Origin: Leisingera aquaemixtae
GTDB lineage: Bacteria > Pseudomonadota > Alphaproteobacteria > Rhodobacterales > Rhodobacteraceae
Direction: 5' to 3'
Length of the DNA stretch: 64,000 bases
NCBI RefSeq assembly: GCF_001458395.1
Contig: NZ_CYSR01000002.1
Coordinates: forward strand, 186,001-250,000
Shown: positions 14,700-24,096 of the stretch, piece by piece
Numbering within the stretch: position 1 is the stretch's first letter
Layout: each line of letters starts with the position of its first letter
Made by a program: the position numbers and the translations under genes
Notes under the pieces: generated by a model
What the model was told of the DNA's origin: nothing
Databases searched by the model: none
The model's input: only the letters and a program-made list of their open reading frames with translations

Positions 14700-16519
14700 C
14701 AGTCCTCCATCGCCTCCAGATCATCAATGAAGCCGGAGATCATGCTGAGGCCCTTGTCCCAGAACTTGGGGTCGGTGGCATCGAGGCCAAAGGGCGCCAG
14801 CAGTTCCTTGTGGTGCTTGGAGCCGCCAGCCTTCAACATCTCGAAATACTTGTCCTCGAAGCCTTCGGCGCCGCTCGCATAGACGGAGTAGAGCGCGTTC
14901 ACCAGGCCATCGCCGAAAGCATAGGCGTAGACGTAGAAGGGCGAGTGCACGAAGTGCGGGATATAGGCCCAGAAGGTCTCGTAACCGTCCATGTACTCAA
15001 ACGCCTCGCCCAAGGATTCCGCCTGCACCGACATCCAGATGGCGTTGATGTCGTCCGGGGTCAGCTCACCCTCGGCACGGGCGGCGTGCAGTTTGCATTC
15101 GAAGTCATAAAAGGCGATCTGGCGCACAACCGTGTTGATCATGTCCTCGACCTTGCCGGCCAAGAGCACCTTGCGCTGCTCCTTGGTTTCGGCCTTGTCC
15201 AGCATCTTGCGGAAGGTGAGCATCTCGCCAAAGACAGACGCGGTTTCCGCCAGCGTCAGCGGGGTGGAGGACAGCATCTCGCCCTGTTCGGCCGCCAGCA
15301 CCTGATGCACGCCGTGGCCCAGTTCATGCGCCAGGGTCATCACGTCGCGCGGTTTGCCCAGATAGTTGAGCATCACATAGGGGTGCACGTTGGTGACGGT
15401 CGGATGGGCAAAGGCGCCGGGGGCCTTGCCGGGTTTCACGCCGGCGTCGATCCAGCCGTCCGAGAAGAAGGGGGCTGCGATTTCGCCCATACGGGGGTCA
15501 AAGGCCTCATAGGCCTCCATCACCGTCTTTTCGGCCTCGTCCCAGCCGATAATGCGGCTATCCTCCAGCGGCAGCGGCGCGTTGCGGTCCCAGACCTGCA
15601 TCACGTCCAGCCCCAGCCATTTGCGCTTCAGCTCGTAATAGCGGTGGCTGAGCTTGGGGTAGGCGGCAACCACCGCCTCGCGCAGTGCCTCGACCACTTC
15701 CGGTTCAACATCGTTGGACAGGTGGCGGCCGGTCTGAGCGCTGGGCATGCCGCGCCAGCGGTCGATGATTTCCTTTTCCTTGGCTTGCGTGTTGTGGACG
15801 CGGGCGAAGGTCTTGATGTTCTCGCCGAAAACCCGTGCCAGTTCGCGGGCGGCGGCCTCGCGCTTGCTGCGGTCCTGCTCGGTCAGCAGGTTCAGGGTGC
15901 CTTCGATGTTCAGTTCTTCGCCGTCGACAGTGAAGGTCAGGCCCGCGATGGTCTCATCAAACAGCTTTTCCCACGCATCGCCGACAATGCCGAGGTCGTG
16001 CATGAACTTTTCCAGCTCGTCCGACAGTTGGTAGGGCTTCATGGCGCGGATGCGGCGGAACACGCTGGCATAGCGGGCGAGTTCTTCATTGGCCTCCAGA
16101 TGCGCCTGCATCGCGTCATCTTCGATCCGGTTCAGCTCCAGCGTGAAGAACACCAGCGGGGTGGTGGCGATGGTCACTTTTTCCTGGCAGTCCGACAGGA
16201 AGGCCGCGCGGTCCGCGTCGGTGGTCAGCTGGTAATAGCGCAGGCCCGCAAAGGACATGATGCGCCCGGCGATGTTGTTGATCTTTTCGTTGCGCTGCAC
16301 GCATTCCAGCAGGCCGTCTGCGTCCAGATCCGCCAGCTTGCCCTCGTAGTCGGCGGCAAAGGCGGCGCATTCCTTTTGCAGCCAGTCCAGATCGCGGGCC
16401 AGTTCGGGCGCGTCCTCGGAGGTGTAGAGGTCGCTGAGGTCCCATTCCGGCAGGTTGCCGAGGCCGCCGGAACCGGCAGTGGCGTTTGCGTCGCGGACGG
16501 GGAAGGGAAGCTGGAACAT
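14699..16519 (-). CDS. pepF: Oligoendopeptidase F (M3 metallopeptidase)
   Basis: Cytoplasmic zinc endopeptidase that cuts short peptides. The 606-aa protein carries LAHELGHGVHQ (HExxH zinc motif) with a downstream glutamate in LAETASVFGEML, and the M3B features YVMLNYLGKPRDVMTLAHE and FVHSPFYVYAYAFGDGLVNALY. An ATG at 16534 is in frame, but the ATG at 16519 has an AGGAG site at proper spacing and begins MFQLPFPV, so I chose the latter. It is the first gene of a unit with the GNAT and small membrane protein. Confidence 0.93.
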   Translation of the reverse strand: MFQLPFPVRDANATAGSGGLGNLPEWDLSDLYTSEDAPELARDLDWLQKECAAFAADYEGKLADLDADGLLECVQRNEKINNIAGRIMSFAGLRYYQLTTDADRAAFLSDCQEKVTIATTPLVFFTLELNRIEDDAMQAHLEANEELARYASVFRRIRAMKPYQLSDELEKFMHDLGIVGDAWEKLFDETIAGLTFTVDGEELNIEGTLNLLTEQDRSKREAAARELARVFGENIKTFARVHNTQAKEKEIIDRWRGMPSAQTGRHLSNDVEPEVVEALREAVVAAYPKLSHRYYELKRKWLGLDVMQVWDRNAPLPLEDSRIIGWDEAEKTVMEAYEAFDPRMGEIAAPFFSDGWIDAGVKPGKAPGAFAHPTVTNVHPYVMLNYLGKPRDVMTLAHELGHGVHQVLAAEQGEMLSSTPLTLAETASVFGEMLTFRKMLDKAETKEQRKVLLAGKVEDMINTVVRQIAFYDFECKLHAARAEGELTPDDINAIWMSVQAESLGEAFEYMDGYETFWAYIPHFVHSPFYVYAYAFGDGLVNALYSVYASGAEGFEDKYFEMLKAGGSKHHKELLAPFGLDATDPKFWDKGLSMISGFIDDLEAMED

Positions 16520-16678
16520 GGGGGCTCCTGTCATGAGAAATGCTTTGACCCAACATCTAAGCGGCGGCTTGCGGGATCACAAGCAGCCGGGGGCGGATCA
16601 GCGCAGGAGAATGACAGAGACGGGTAACGGCCGGGGAAAAGGGGCGCGCGCTGAACAGGCAACGGGATGTCGCGGGGG

Positions 16679-17641
16679 TCAGCCGCCGTGCTGCTCGAAC
16701 AGGCGGCACATGCGGGAGAACACATGGGCGCGGATGTCCGGGGTTTCCATCATCACCTCATGCTGGCCGCCTTCGATCAGGTCCAGCTCGCCGCCGGGCC
16801 AGCGGTCCATGCGGGCGTGAATGGCCTCGCAGTTGACGATCTGCTCGTCGGTGCCCAGGAAGGTGATGCAGGGCAGCGCGGGGGAGGGCTGCTGCGCCAG
16901 CCAGGCGCATTCCTCCAGGCTGACGCGCAGCCATTGGATGGTGGGGCCGCCAAGCGCCAGGTCCGGCTGCGCCTCCAGCTGGGCGTGCATCATCCGGTAC
17001 ATCTCCGGATCGGTGGTCAGGGTGTTGCCTTCAAACGGGGTGACCTGGACATATTGCTCCAGCGCAGTGGTCGGCAGCAGCCGCTCGTGCAGGCGCAGAT
17101 ACGGCGCGATCCCGCTGAGGACGCGCACCAGCGGGCGCATCATCGGCGGGATCTGGATGCCCCACATCGGGCCGGTGAAACAGCAGGCATTGACGTCCAG
17201 CCCTTCGATCAGCGCCCGCAAGCCGATGGCGCCGCCCATGGAATGGCCCACCAGGAACCAGGGCCGGGGCAGCTCCAGCTGGTCCGCCAGCGCCGTGAGT
17301 GCCTGCACGTCTTTCTGGAAATCGGTGAAATGGCCCACGTGGCCCAGGCGGCGTTCGGCCAGCATCCGCCCGGCCAGCCCCTGGCCGCGCCAGTCCGCGG
17401 TGAGGGTGGCATAGCCGCAGGCGGCAAACTCCGCCGCGGCAAGGCCGTATTTCTCGATATACTCAGTGCGCCCGGGGAACAGCAGGACCGTGCCCTTGGC
17501 CGTCCCCCCGGGGTGCCAATGGCCCGCACGGATGCGCAGGCCGTCAGCGGTCTGGACCCAATGGGCTGCGCCTTTCTCCGGCCCCTGCGCGATCTCCGCG
17601 AACAGGGGGGCGGGCTGCAGCTCCACCGGGGCGCCGTCCAT
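16679..17641 (-). CDS. Alpha/beta hydrolase, lysophospholipase/monoacylglycerol lipase-like
   Basis: A 320-aa serine hydrolase. The nucleophile elbow GHSMGG is near residue 135; oxyanion-side FPGRTEYIEKYG near 55 and the late ...GGQHEVMMETP, giving the catalytic His, complete the pattern. The layout matches the S33-type lysophospholipase PldB family. The substrate is likely a lipid ester but is not shown by the sequence. Its start overlaps the stop of the SCP2-domain gene by one base, which strengthens a link to lipid handling. 143 bp separate it from the pepF start region. Confidence 0.85.
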   Translation of the reverse strand: MDGAPVELQPAPLFAEIAQGPEKGAAHWVQTADGLRIRAGHWHPGGTAKGTVLLFPGRTEYIEKYGLAAAEFAACGYATLTADWRGQGLAGRMLAERRLGHVGHFTDFQKDVQALTALADQLELPRPWFLVGHSMGGAIGLRALIEGLDVNACCFTGPMWGIQIPPMMRPLVRVLSGIAPYLRLHERLLPTTALEQYVQVTPFEGNTLTTDPEMYRMMHAQLEAQPDLALGGPTIQWLRVSLEECAWLAQQPSPALPCITFLGTDEQIVNCEAIHARMDRWPGGELDLIEGGQHEVMMETPDIRAHVFSRMCRLFEQHGG

Positions 17642-17931
17642 CAGGCCAGCGCCGCCGCCAGCTTCATCGCGGCGCCCATGTCGCCGTCGATGGTTAGCTT
17701 GCCGGACATGAAGGCGGCGGTCGGGTTCAGCTCACCGTCCAGGATCGCCTGGAACGTGTCGGCATCTGCGGTCATCGTCACGTCCGCTTCTTCATCGCCG
17801 GCACGGGCGCCGGCGCCGTCCAGCATGATGGCGCCCAGGCCTTCGATCTGGAACTTGGCGGTGGAATCGAATTCGCCCGCATCCAGTTTGCCGTTCAGGG
17901 CTTCTGCCGCCTGTTCAAGGGTAACGCTCAT
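17641..17931 (-). CDS. SCP2 sterol-binding domain protein
   Basis: A 96-aa stand-alone SCP2-like lipid-binding domain: FQIEGLGAIMLDGAG, DVTMTADADTFQAILDGELNPTAAFMSGKLTIDGDMGAAMKLA are the typical motifs. Such proteins bind hydrophobic ligands such as fatty acyl chains. The ATG at 17931 was chosen by the domain N-terminus; the frame runs 20 codons further. It is translationally coupled to the following hydrolase, so the two may act on the same lipid. Confidence 0.85.
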   Translation of the reverse strand: MSVTLEQAAEALNGKLDAGEFDSTAKFQIEGLGAIMLDGAGARAGDEEADVTMTADADTFQAILDGELNPTAAFMSGKLTIDGDMGAAMKLAAALA

Positions 17932-18031
17932 ATCGGTCCTCAATCTATTTTGCGCGCTTATAGCACAAACCTGTGAAGCATGTGCATCCAATACTGGAAA
18001 ATACAGCGCGCGGGATTACACTGGGGGCATC

Positions 18032-18598
18032 ATGCTGGCAAATTTTCCAAAGCTCAAAGCTATCGTGGCGGCAACAGCGTCCGCTGCCGCGTTTTCCCTC
18101 TCCGGGCAGGCGCTGGCGCAGGCCGTGCCGGCCGATGTGCTGCTGCAGGATCTGGCCTCTGCCGGCGCAACGGAGGCTGCGGCGATTGACCGCGAGCTGC
18201 AGGCGCTGTGGGCCAAAAGCGGCTCGCCCTCCATGGACCTGCTGCTGCGGCGCGGCACCGACGCGATTGAACGCGGCGATCTGCAGCAGGCGGCAGAGCA
18301 TCTGACGGCGCTGACAGACCATGCGCCGGAGTTCGCCCGCGGCTGGTATGAGCGCGCGCGGGTCTATTTCGCGATGGGGCTTTACGGCCCGTCAGTTGCC
18401 GACCTGGAGCGCGCGCTGGCCTTGAATCCCAAGGATTACAACGCCATCTACGCGCTGGGCGCGCTGTTCGAACAGTTCCGTGAGCCTGCGCGCGCCTATC
18501 AGGCCTACCAGCGCGCCAAGGCTATACATCCGCACCACGAGGAAGTAAGCAGCGCCCTCGAACGTCTGAAGCTCTCTGTCGAGGGCAGGGAACTCTAA
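18032..18598 (+). CDS. Periplasmic tetratricopeptide-repeat protein
   Basis: A 188-aa protein with a signal peptide (KLKAIVAATASAAAFSLSGQALAQA) and about three TPR units (residues 70-175), for example FARGWYERARVYFAMGLYGPSVADLERALALNP. TPR proteins usually scaffold protein contacts; the partner is unknown. The ATG at 18032 is preceded by GGGGGC; longer in-frame sequence overlaps the SCP2 gene on the other strand. It precedes the Suv3-like helicase by 27 bp on the same strand and may be co-transcribed. Confidence 0.8.
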   Translation: MLANFPKLKAIVAATASAAAFSLSGQALAQAVPADVLLQDLASAGATEAAAIDRELQALWAKSGSPSMDLLLRRGTDAIERGDLQQAAEHLTALTDHAPEFARGWYERARVYFAMGLYGPSVADLERALALNPKDYNAIYALGALFEQFREPARAYQAYQRAKAIHPHHEEVSSALERLKLSVEGREL

Positions 18599-18625
18599 GC
18601 CCTCTCGGGGGCGGGGGCTGAAGCA

Positions 18626-21577
18626 ATGGCAAGCGCATCGCGGATCGTGGCCGTCCTGGGCCCGACCAACACCGGCAAAACCCATTACGCCATCGAACGC
18701 ATGCTGGGCTACCGCACCGGGGTGATGGGATTCCCGCTGCGCCTGCTTGCGCGCGAGGTCTACGACAAGGTGGTTGCGGCCCGCGGGCCCTCGGTGGTGG
18801 CGCTGGTCACCGGCGAGGAGCGCATCGTGCCGCCGCGGGCGCAGTACTGGATCTGCACGGTGGAGGCGATGCCCGAGGGCATGGGCTGCGACTTCCTCGC
18901 CATCGACGAGATCCAGCTCTGCGCCGACCCGGAGCGCGGCCATGTCTTCACCGACCGGCTGCTGCGCGCCCGCGGCACGTTGGAAACTCTGTTCCTGGGC
19001 GCCGACACCATGCGCGGCCCGATTTCGGCACTGGTGCCGGGCGTCGAGTTCCACCGCCGCGAGCGGATGTCCGATCTGGTCTACACGGGTTCGAAAAAGA
19101 TAAGCCGGATGCCGCCGCGCACCGCCATCGTCGGGTTCTCGGTTGATAATGTCTATGCCATTGCCGAGCTGATCCGCCGCCAGAAGGGCGGCGCGGCGGT
19201 GGTTATGGGGGCGCTTTCCCCGCGCACCCGCAACGCCCAGGTGGCGCTCTACCAGAATGGCGAGGTCGATTACCTGGTCGCCACCGACGCCATCGGCATG
19301 GGGCTCAACCTCGATATCGACCATGTGGCGTTTTCCTCCACCACCAAATTTGACGGCCGCCGGATGCGCCCCTTGGCGCCCAATGAACTGGCGCAGATCG
19401 CAGGCCGCGCCGGCCGCGGCATGAGCCACGGCACCTTTGGTGTTACCGGCGATGCCCGGCCGCTGGATGAAGGCACCGCCTCGGCGGTCATGAACCACCA
19501 GTTCACGCCGCTGAAAAAACTGAACTGGCGCTCTGCCGATCTGCAGTTCGGCACCGTCGAGGCGCTGATCAACTCGCTCGAATCAAGCCCCTCGAACGAG
19601 CATCTGACCAAGGCGCGCGAGGCCGACGACCTGGGCGCGCTGAAGATGCTGTCGCGCGAATCCGCCATCATCGCCCGCACCACCAATGCGCAATCGGTGA
19701 AACTGCTGTGGGATGTCTGCCGGATTCCCGACTTCCGCGGCATCAGCCATGCGGAACATACCTCGCTTCTGGGCGTTATTTTTGAGCATCTGCACGGCGG
19801 CGGTGTGGTGCCGGACGACTGGTTGGCCCGCCAGATCAAGCGGATTGACCGGACCGACGGCAACATAGATACCCTGTCCAAGCGTCTGGCCTTTATCCGG
19901 ACGTGGACATATGTCGCGCAGCGGAATGGCTGGCTGCGTGACGAAAGCCATTGGCGCGGGGAGACGCGCGCTGTAGAAGACAGACTGTCAGACGCGCTGC
20001 ACGAGCGCTTGACTCAGCGATTTGTGGACCGGCGCACATCCGTGCTTCTGCGCCGGCTCAAACAGAAGGAGGCCCTTTTGGCCGAAGTGAATGACAAGGG
20101 TGAAGTGACGGTCGAAGGCGAATTCGTCGGCCGTCTGGAAGGGTTCCGGTTCAGCCCGGACAAAGGCGCGCAGGGTGCTGAGGCAAAAGCCTTGAAAGCG
20201 GCCTCGCTGCAGGCTTTGGCGCCGCAATTCCATCTGCGTGCGGACCGGTTCTATAACGCACCCGATACCGAGATCGATTATACCGAGCAGGGCGGCCTGA
20301 TGTGGGGCGGCGATGCGGTGGGCAAGCTGGTGGCCGGCGCGGACGCGCTGAGCCCGCAGATCGAGGTGTTCGTCGACGACGCCGCCGGGCCGGATGTCGC
20401 CCAGAAGGTTGAGCGCCGCCTGCTGCATTTCATCACCCGCAAGATCAACGCGCTGTTCGAGCCGCTGCTGAACCTGCAAAAGGACGAAGAGCTGACCGGC
20501 CTGGCGCGCGGTTTTGCCTTCCGGATGGTCGAAAACCTCGGCGTGCTGCCGCGTGCAGGCGTTGCGCAGGAGGTGAAGGATCTGGATCAGGACGCCCGCG
20601 GCGCGCTGCGCAAGCACGGCATCCGCTTCGGCCAGTTCACCATCTTCATGCCGCTTCTGCTGAAGCCTGCGCCGACGCGTCTGCGCCTGGTGCTGTGGTC
20701 GCTGGCCAACGGTCTGCAGGACTTCCCCGAGGCGCCGCCGCCGGGCCTGGTCACCGTGCCGTCGATCAAGGACGCGCCCGAGGGCTATGACACCATGTGC
20801 GGCTACCGTGCCGCAGGCGAGCGGATGATCCGCATCGACATGCTGGAGCGCCTGGCCGACATGCTGCGCGCCGAAGACAGCCGCGGCGGTTTTGAAGCCA
20901 AGGCCGACATGCTGTCGATCACCGGCATGACGCTGGAGCAGTTCGCCGACCTGATGCAGGGCCTGGGCTACAGCGCCGAGAAGGGCGAGCGCCAGAAGGT
21001 CAAGCCGGTGGATGCCGTCGTGACCGAAACCGGCACCCCGTCCGAAGACAAGCCGGTGATGGACGCCGCCGCAGAGGTCGAGAACACGCCTGCTGCCGCA
21101 CCGGCAGAAGAAGGTGAAGCCGCACCCGCGGACGTGCCCGCAGGCACCGAAGCGATCGAAGATGCAGGCGTTGCCCCGGTGGCCGAGGAACCGGCCGAGC
21201 CGGTGGCTGAGACGCCGGTTGCAGAGACTGCTGCGGCTGAAACCCCGGTGGGCGAAGCGGCCGACGCCGCGCTCGACGCAGCGGAGACGGAAGTCTTTTA
21301 CACCTTCACCTGGGGCGGCACCCGGGGCGGCCGCCAGGGCGGCCAGCGCCAGCAGAACCGCCGTCCGCAGGGCGACGGCAAACCGGGCGGCAAGGGCAAG
21401 CCGCGCGGCGGCAAAGGCGGCGGCGAAGGCGGCCACGGCAAACCGGGCCGCAAGGGCGGTCCGCGCCAGGACAAGGGCGCCAAGACCTATTCCTCGCGTC
21501 CCGCCAAGAAGGAAAAGCAGATCGACCCGGACAACCCCTTTGCCGCTGCGCTGATGGGGCTGAAACAGGGCGACTGA
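18626..21577 (+). CDS. Suv3-like RNA helicase with acidic and basic low-complexity tail
   Basis: A 983-aa SF2 helicase. Motif I is GPTNTGKT (residues 12-19), Walker B is DEIQ near 95, and motif VI is QIAGRAGRG near 265, the arrangement of the SUPV3L1/Suv3 family common in alphaproteobacteria, where the enzyme probably works in RNA decay. The middle part is the Suv3 C-terminal domain. From about residue 795 there is an Ala/Glu/Pro-rich acidic stretch, then about 895-965 a Gly/Lys/Arg-rich RGG-like segment likely to bind RNA. It is 7 bp before an S4 RNA-binding gene, supporting a joint RNA role. Confidence 0.88.
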   Translation: MASASRIVAVLGPTNTGKTHYAIERMLGYRTGVMGFPLRLLAREVYDKVVAARGPSVVALVTGEERIVPPRAQYWICTVEAMPEGMGCDFLAIDEIQLCADPERGHVFTDRLLRARGTLETLFLGADTMRGPISALVPGVEFHRRERMSDLVYTGSKKISRMPPRTAIVGFSVDNVYAIAELIRRQKGGAAVVMGALSPRTRNAQVALYQNGEVDYLVATDAIGMGLNLDIDHVAFSSTTKFDGRRMRPLAPNELAQIAGRAGRGMSHGTFGVTGDARPLDEGTASAVMNHQFTPLKKLNWRSADLQFGTVEALINSLESSPSNEHLTKAREADDLGALKMLSRESAIIARTTNAQSVKLLWDVCRIPDFRGISHAEHTSLLGVIFEHLHGGGVVPDDWLARQIKRIDRTDGNIDTLSKRLAFIRTWTYVAQRNGWLRDESHWRGETRAVEDRLSDALHERLTQRFVDRRTSVLLRRLKQKEALLAEVNDKGEVTVEGEFVGRLEGFRFSPDKGAQGAEAKALKAASLQALAPQFHLRADRFYNAPDTEIDYTEQGGLMWGGDAVGKLVAGADALSPQIEVFVDDAAGPDVAQKVERRLLHFITRKINALFEPLLNLQKDEELTGLARGFAFRMVENLGVLPRAGVAQEVKDLDQDARGALRKHGIRFGQFTIFMPLLLKPAPTRLRLVLWSLANGLQDFPEAPPPGLVTVPSIKDAPEGYDTMCGYRAAGERMIRIDMLERLADMLRAEDSRGGFEAKADMLSITGMTLEQFADLMQGLGYSAEKGERQKVKPVDAVVTETGTPSEDKPVMDAAAEVENTPAAAPAEEGEAAPADVPAGTEAIEDAGVAPVAEEPAEPVAETPVAETAAAETPVGEAADAALDAAETEVFYTFTWGGTRGGRQGGQRQQNRRPQGDGKPGGKGKPRGGKGGGEGGHGKPGRKGGPRQDKGAKTYSSRPAKKEKQIDPDNPFAAALMGLKQGD

Positions 21578-21584
21578 TCCGGCC

Positions 21585-21959
21585 ATGGCCGACGGCGCGC
21601 CCCGGATCCGCATCGACAAATGGCTGTGGTATGCGCGGTTTTTCAAGACCCGCAGCCTGGCCGCCAAACAGGTCGGCGCGGGCCATGTGCGCGTCAACGG
21701 CACCAAGGCATCGAAACCGGCTCAGAACGTCTCCCCCGGGGACGTTCTGACCTTCGCCCAGGGCAAGGTGATCCGCGTGGTCCGCATCGAGGCCACCGGC
21801 GAACGCCGCGGCCCGGCGCCGGAAGCGCAGGCCCTTTATTCCGACATGACGGAAAAGCAGGAAAAAATTCCGGCCAATCCCAGGTTCGAAGGAAAAGGCC
21901 GCCCGGACAAAAAAGCCCGCAGGGCGCTTGATCTTACTCGCAAGCAGGATACCCTTTGA
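21585..21959 (+). CDS. S4-domain RNA-binding protein, Hsp15-like
   Basis: A 124-aa protein with an S4 domain at residues 6-70 (RIRIDKWLWYARFFKTRSLAAKQVGAGHVRVNGTKASKP), like HslR/Hsp15, which rescues stalled 50S subunits in heat-shocked E. coli. The basic tail (GKGRPDKKARRALDLTRKQ) fits. The start has only seven bases after the helicase stop, so the two are coupled. The ribosome role is inferred from the family. Confidence 0.85.
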   Translation: MADGAPRIRIDKWLWYARFFKTRSLAAKQVGAGHVRVNGTKASKPAQNVSPGDVLTFAQGKVIRVVRIEATGERRGPAPEAQALYSDMTEKQEKIPANPRFEGKGRPDKKARRALDLTRKQDTL

Positions 21960-22021
21960 CGGCTTGAAGCCTTGGCCGGTCTGGATTAGCTAGGCGCAAA
22001 CGGATAACGGGACTCGGTACT

Positions 22022-22360
22022 ATGACCTATGTCGTGACGGAAAACTGCATCGCCTGCAAATACACCGATTGTGTCGAGGTGTGCCCGGTGGACTGCTTCT
22101 ATGAGGGCGAGAACACCCTGGTGATCCACCCCGACGAATGCATCGACTGCGGCGTCTGCGAGCCGGAATGCCCGGCGGACGCGATCCGTCCGGACACCGA
22201 GCCGGACATGGACAAGTGGGTTGAATTCAACCGCAAATACTCTGAAATGTGGCCGGTGATCGTGTCCAAGAAGGACCCGCTGCCCGACGCCGAAGAACGC
22301 GACGGCGAAGAGGGCAAGATGGAGAAGTATTTCTCCGAGGCACCCGGCGAAGGCGGCTGA
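22022..22360 (+). CDS. fdxA: Ferredoxin FdxA (7Fe type)
   Basis: A 112-aa ferredoxin of the FdxA family carrying one 3Fe-4S and one 4Fe-4S cluster. Cysteines are in [18 protein letters not shown] and [12 protein letters not shown]; the C-terminal extension [15 protein letters not shown] is characteristic. It is a cytoplasmic electron carrier. The ATG at 22022 follows a weak site. The gap to carD downstream is 299 bp, so carD has its own promoter. Confidence 0.95.
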   Translation: MTYVVTENCIACKYTDCVEVCPVDCFYEGENTLVIHPDECIDCGVCEPECPADAIRPDTEPDMDKWVEFNRKYSEMWPVIVSKKDPLPDAEERDGEEGKMEKYFSEAPGEGG

Positions 22361-22659
22361 TTCTCCCTCCTGCGCAGCGATGGCGCAATTGTGCAAAAAA
22401 CCGCCGCATTGCATAGGGATTTTGCGGTCCCTGACCAGCGGGCTGTCTTTCAGGCGGCCCATTTTTATGATATACTCAGGCCACAATAGGCAAAAGAAAT
22501 CGGAGTCCGCCCCGGGCGCACGCCTTAAGCGGTGCGTACTTTGGGCGGTATTTCTGCGAAGAAAATGTCCCGGGGACTGGTCCAGACGAACTGGCCGGAG
22601 TCCGGTGCTTTTTCGCGTTAATGCCGGTGCCGCCCGGCTGTGAGTGAGGAAAAACCTGT
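22361..22659 (+). promoter_or_regulatory. Structured upstream region of carD
   Basis: A promoter-like TATACT lies near 22470. Downstream, CCGCCC (22507-22512) can pair with GGGCGG (22543-22548), enclosing a GCGCAC...GTGCGT hairpin with a TTAA loop. CGGAGTCCG occurs twice (22501-22509 and 22596-22604), the second inside a small CCGG-AGT-CCGG hairpin followed by TTTTT. This suggests a structured leader of roughly 180 nt. No known riboswitch was recognised. Confidence 0.35.
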
Positions 22660-23169
22660 ATGACCAAGTCGAAGAAGCTCGAATTCCGCCCCGATGATTA
22701 CGTGGTTTACCCGGCGCATGGCGTTGGCCAGATCATCTCGATCGAGGAGCAGGAAGTGGCCGGCTTTGCGCTGGAGCTTTTCGTGATCACTTTTGAGAAG
22801 GACAAGATGACCCTGCGGGTGCCGACCAACAAGGCGACCGAAGTGGGGATGCGTTCGCTGAGCTCGCCCGATGTGATCGAGCAGGCGATGAAGACGCTCA
22901 AGGGCAAGGCCAAGGTGAAGCGCGCGATGTGGTCGCGCCGCGCCCAGGAGTATGAGCAGAAGATCAACTCCGGCGACCTGATCTCGATCGCCGAAGTGGT
23001 CCGCGACCTGCATCGCACGGACGATCAGCGCGAGCAGAGCTACTCCGAGCGCCAGCTGTATGAGGCCGCGCTGGAGCGCCTGACCCGCGAAGTGGCCGCC
23101 GTCTCCGGCAATGATGAGATCGCCGCCGCCAAGCAGGTGGATGAGGTTCTGACCTCCCGTGCTGCCTGA
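22660..23169 (+). CDS. carD: CarD family transcriptional regulator
   Basis: A 169-aa CarD/CdnL-type protein. The N-terminal RNA-polymerase-interaction Tudor-like domain covers residues 8-65 (FRPDDYVVYPAHGVGQIISIEEQEVAG), and the rest is a helical DNA-binding domain (MWSRRAQEYEQKINSGDLISIAEVVRDLHR). The family stabilises open promoter complexes, notably at rRNA promoters. The ATG follows GAGGAAAAACCTGT. A terminator shared with cobS follows. Confidence 0.92.
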   Translation: MTKSKKLEFRPDDYVVYPAHGVGQIISIEEQEVAGFALELFVITFEKDKMTLRVPTNKATEVGMRSLSSPDVIEQAMKTLKGKAKVKRAMWSRRAQEYEQKINSGDLISIAEVVRDLHRTDDQREQSYSERQLYEAALERLTREVAAVSGNDEIAAAKQVDEVLTSRAA

Positions 23170-23187
23170 TCAGCCCGATCCCAAGAC

Positions 23188-23225
23188 AAAAGGGCCGTGC
23201 CTGCGAGGGCGCGGCCCTTTTTTTT
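23188..23225. terminator. Bidirectional terminator between carD and cobS
   Basis: AAAGGGCCG pairs with CGGCCCTTT, with A runs on one side and T runs on the other, between convergent genes. Confidence 0.8.
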
Positions 23226-23236
23226 ACCCGTCCGGC

Positions 23237-23995
23237 TCAGCTGCAGATGACGAGCAACGCGAGCAGCCCCGCAATTTCCGCCACCTGCTGCGCCGCGCCC
23301 AGAATGTCGCCGGTCTGGCCGCCGATCTTGGCCCTGGCCAGCGCGCCCAGCCCCATAGCGGCTGCACCCATTGCCAGGGCGGTGCCAAAGGCCGCCGCGC
23401 CAATCAGCGGCAATGACAGGAATACTGCAAGCCCTGCGGCCAGAAGGCAGGGCAGAGCGCGGGGGCGTCCCACGGTTTGCGACAGCCCCGCCGAGCGCGC
23501 ATTGGGCAGCGCCGCCATCAGCGCGGGCATCACCGCCCGGCTCATCATCGCCAGCGCCAGCAGCGGCCAGGGTCCTGCAACCTGCAGCAAGGCGGCCAGC
23601 GCGGTCCAGCGCAGGCCGAACCCCAGGATCAGCGCGATCACCCCGTAGGCCCCGGTGCGGCTGTCCTTCATGATCTCCAGCCGCCGCTCGCGGTTGAAGC
23701 CGCCCCACAGCCCGTCGGCGGTATCGGCCAGCCCGTCCTCATGCATGGCACCGGTCAGCAGCACCTGAACCGCCAGCGCCAGCCCGGCGGCCACCGCGGG
23801 CGGCAGGCCCGCCGCCAGCGCCAGCGCGGCCAGCAGTGCTGCGGGCAGGGCCACCGCCAGCCCGGCCAGCGGAAATGCCCAGACCGCCTTGGCCTGACGC
23901 TCAAACGCTTGCGGCGGCAGATGCGGCAGCGGCAGCCGGGTCAGCAGCACCAGCGCCAGAAGCACGTCATTTGCCTGGATGTCGTTTTTTCGCAT
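23237..23995 (-). CDS. cobS: Adenosylcobinamide-GDP ribazoletransferase (cobalamin synthase)
   Basis: Joins adenosylcobinamide-GDP and alpha-ribazole in the last steps of coenzyme B12 synthesis. The 252-aa polytopic membrane protein opens with [16 protein letters not shown] and has the conserved metal/substrate motif [16 protein letters not shown] near residue 85, then [18 protein letters not shown]. It is divergent from cobT, whose product supplies alpha-ribazole phosphate. Alternative symbol cobV. The 101-bp shared intergenic region is too short for a cobalamin riboswitch. Confidence 0.95.
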   Translation of the reverse strand: MRKNDIQANDVLLALVLLTRLPLPHLPPQAFERQAKAVWAFPLAGLAVALPAALLAALALAAGLPPAVAAGLALAVQVLLTGAMHEDGLADTADGLWGGFNRERRLEIMKDSRTGAYGVIALILGFGLRWTALAALLQVAGPWPLLALAMMSRAVMPALMAALPNARSAGLSQTVGRPRALPCLLAAGLAVFLSLPLIGAAAFGTALAMGAAAMGLGALARAKIGGQTGDILGAAQQVAEIAGLLALLVICS

Positions 23996-24096
23996 TTACG
24001 GGCCTATTGCGGGGCTTGCGGCACTGCCGCCAGCGGTTAAACAGATTGCCAACCGCTTTATCCGCGTCACCCGCTCAGATGCAACGAGGCTTTCAC

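Noticed and set aside
23996-24096. Possible cobalamin riboswitch between cobS and cobT
   Set aside because: The space is only 101 bp and no B12-box-like sequence is present.
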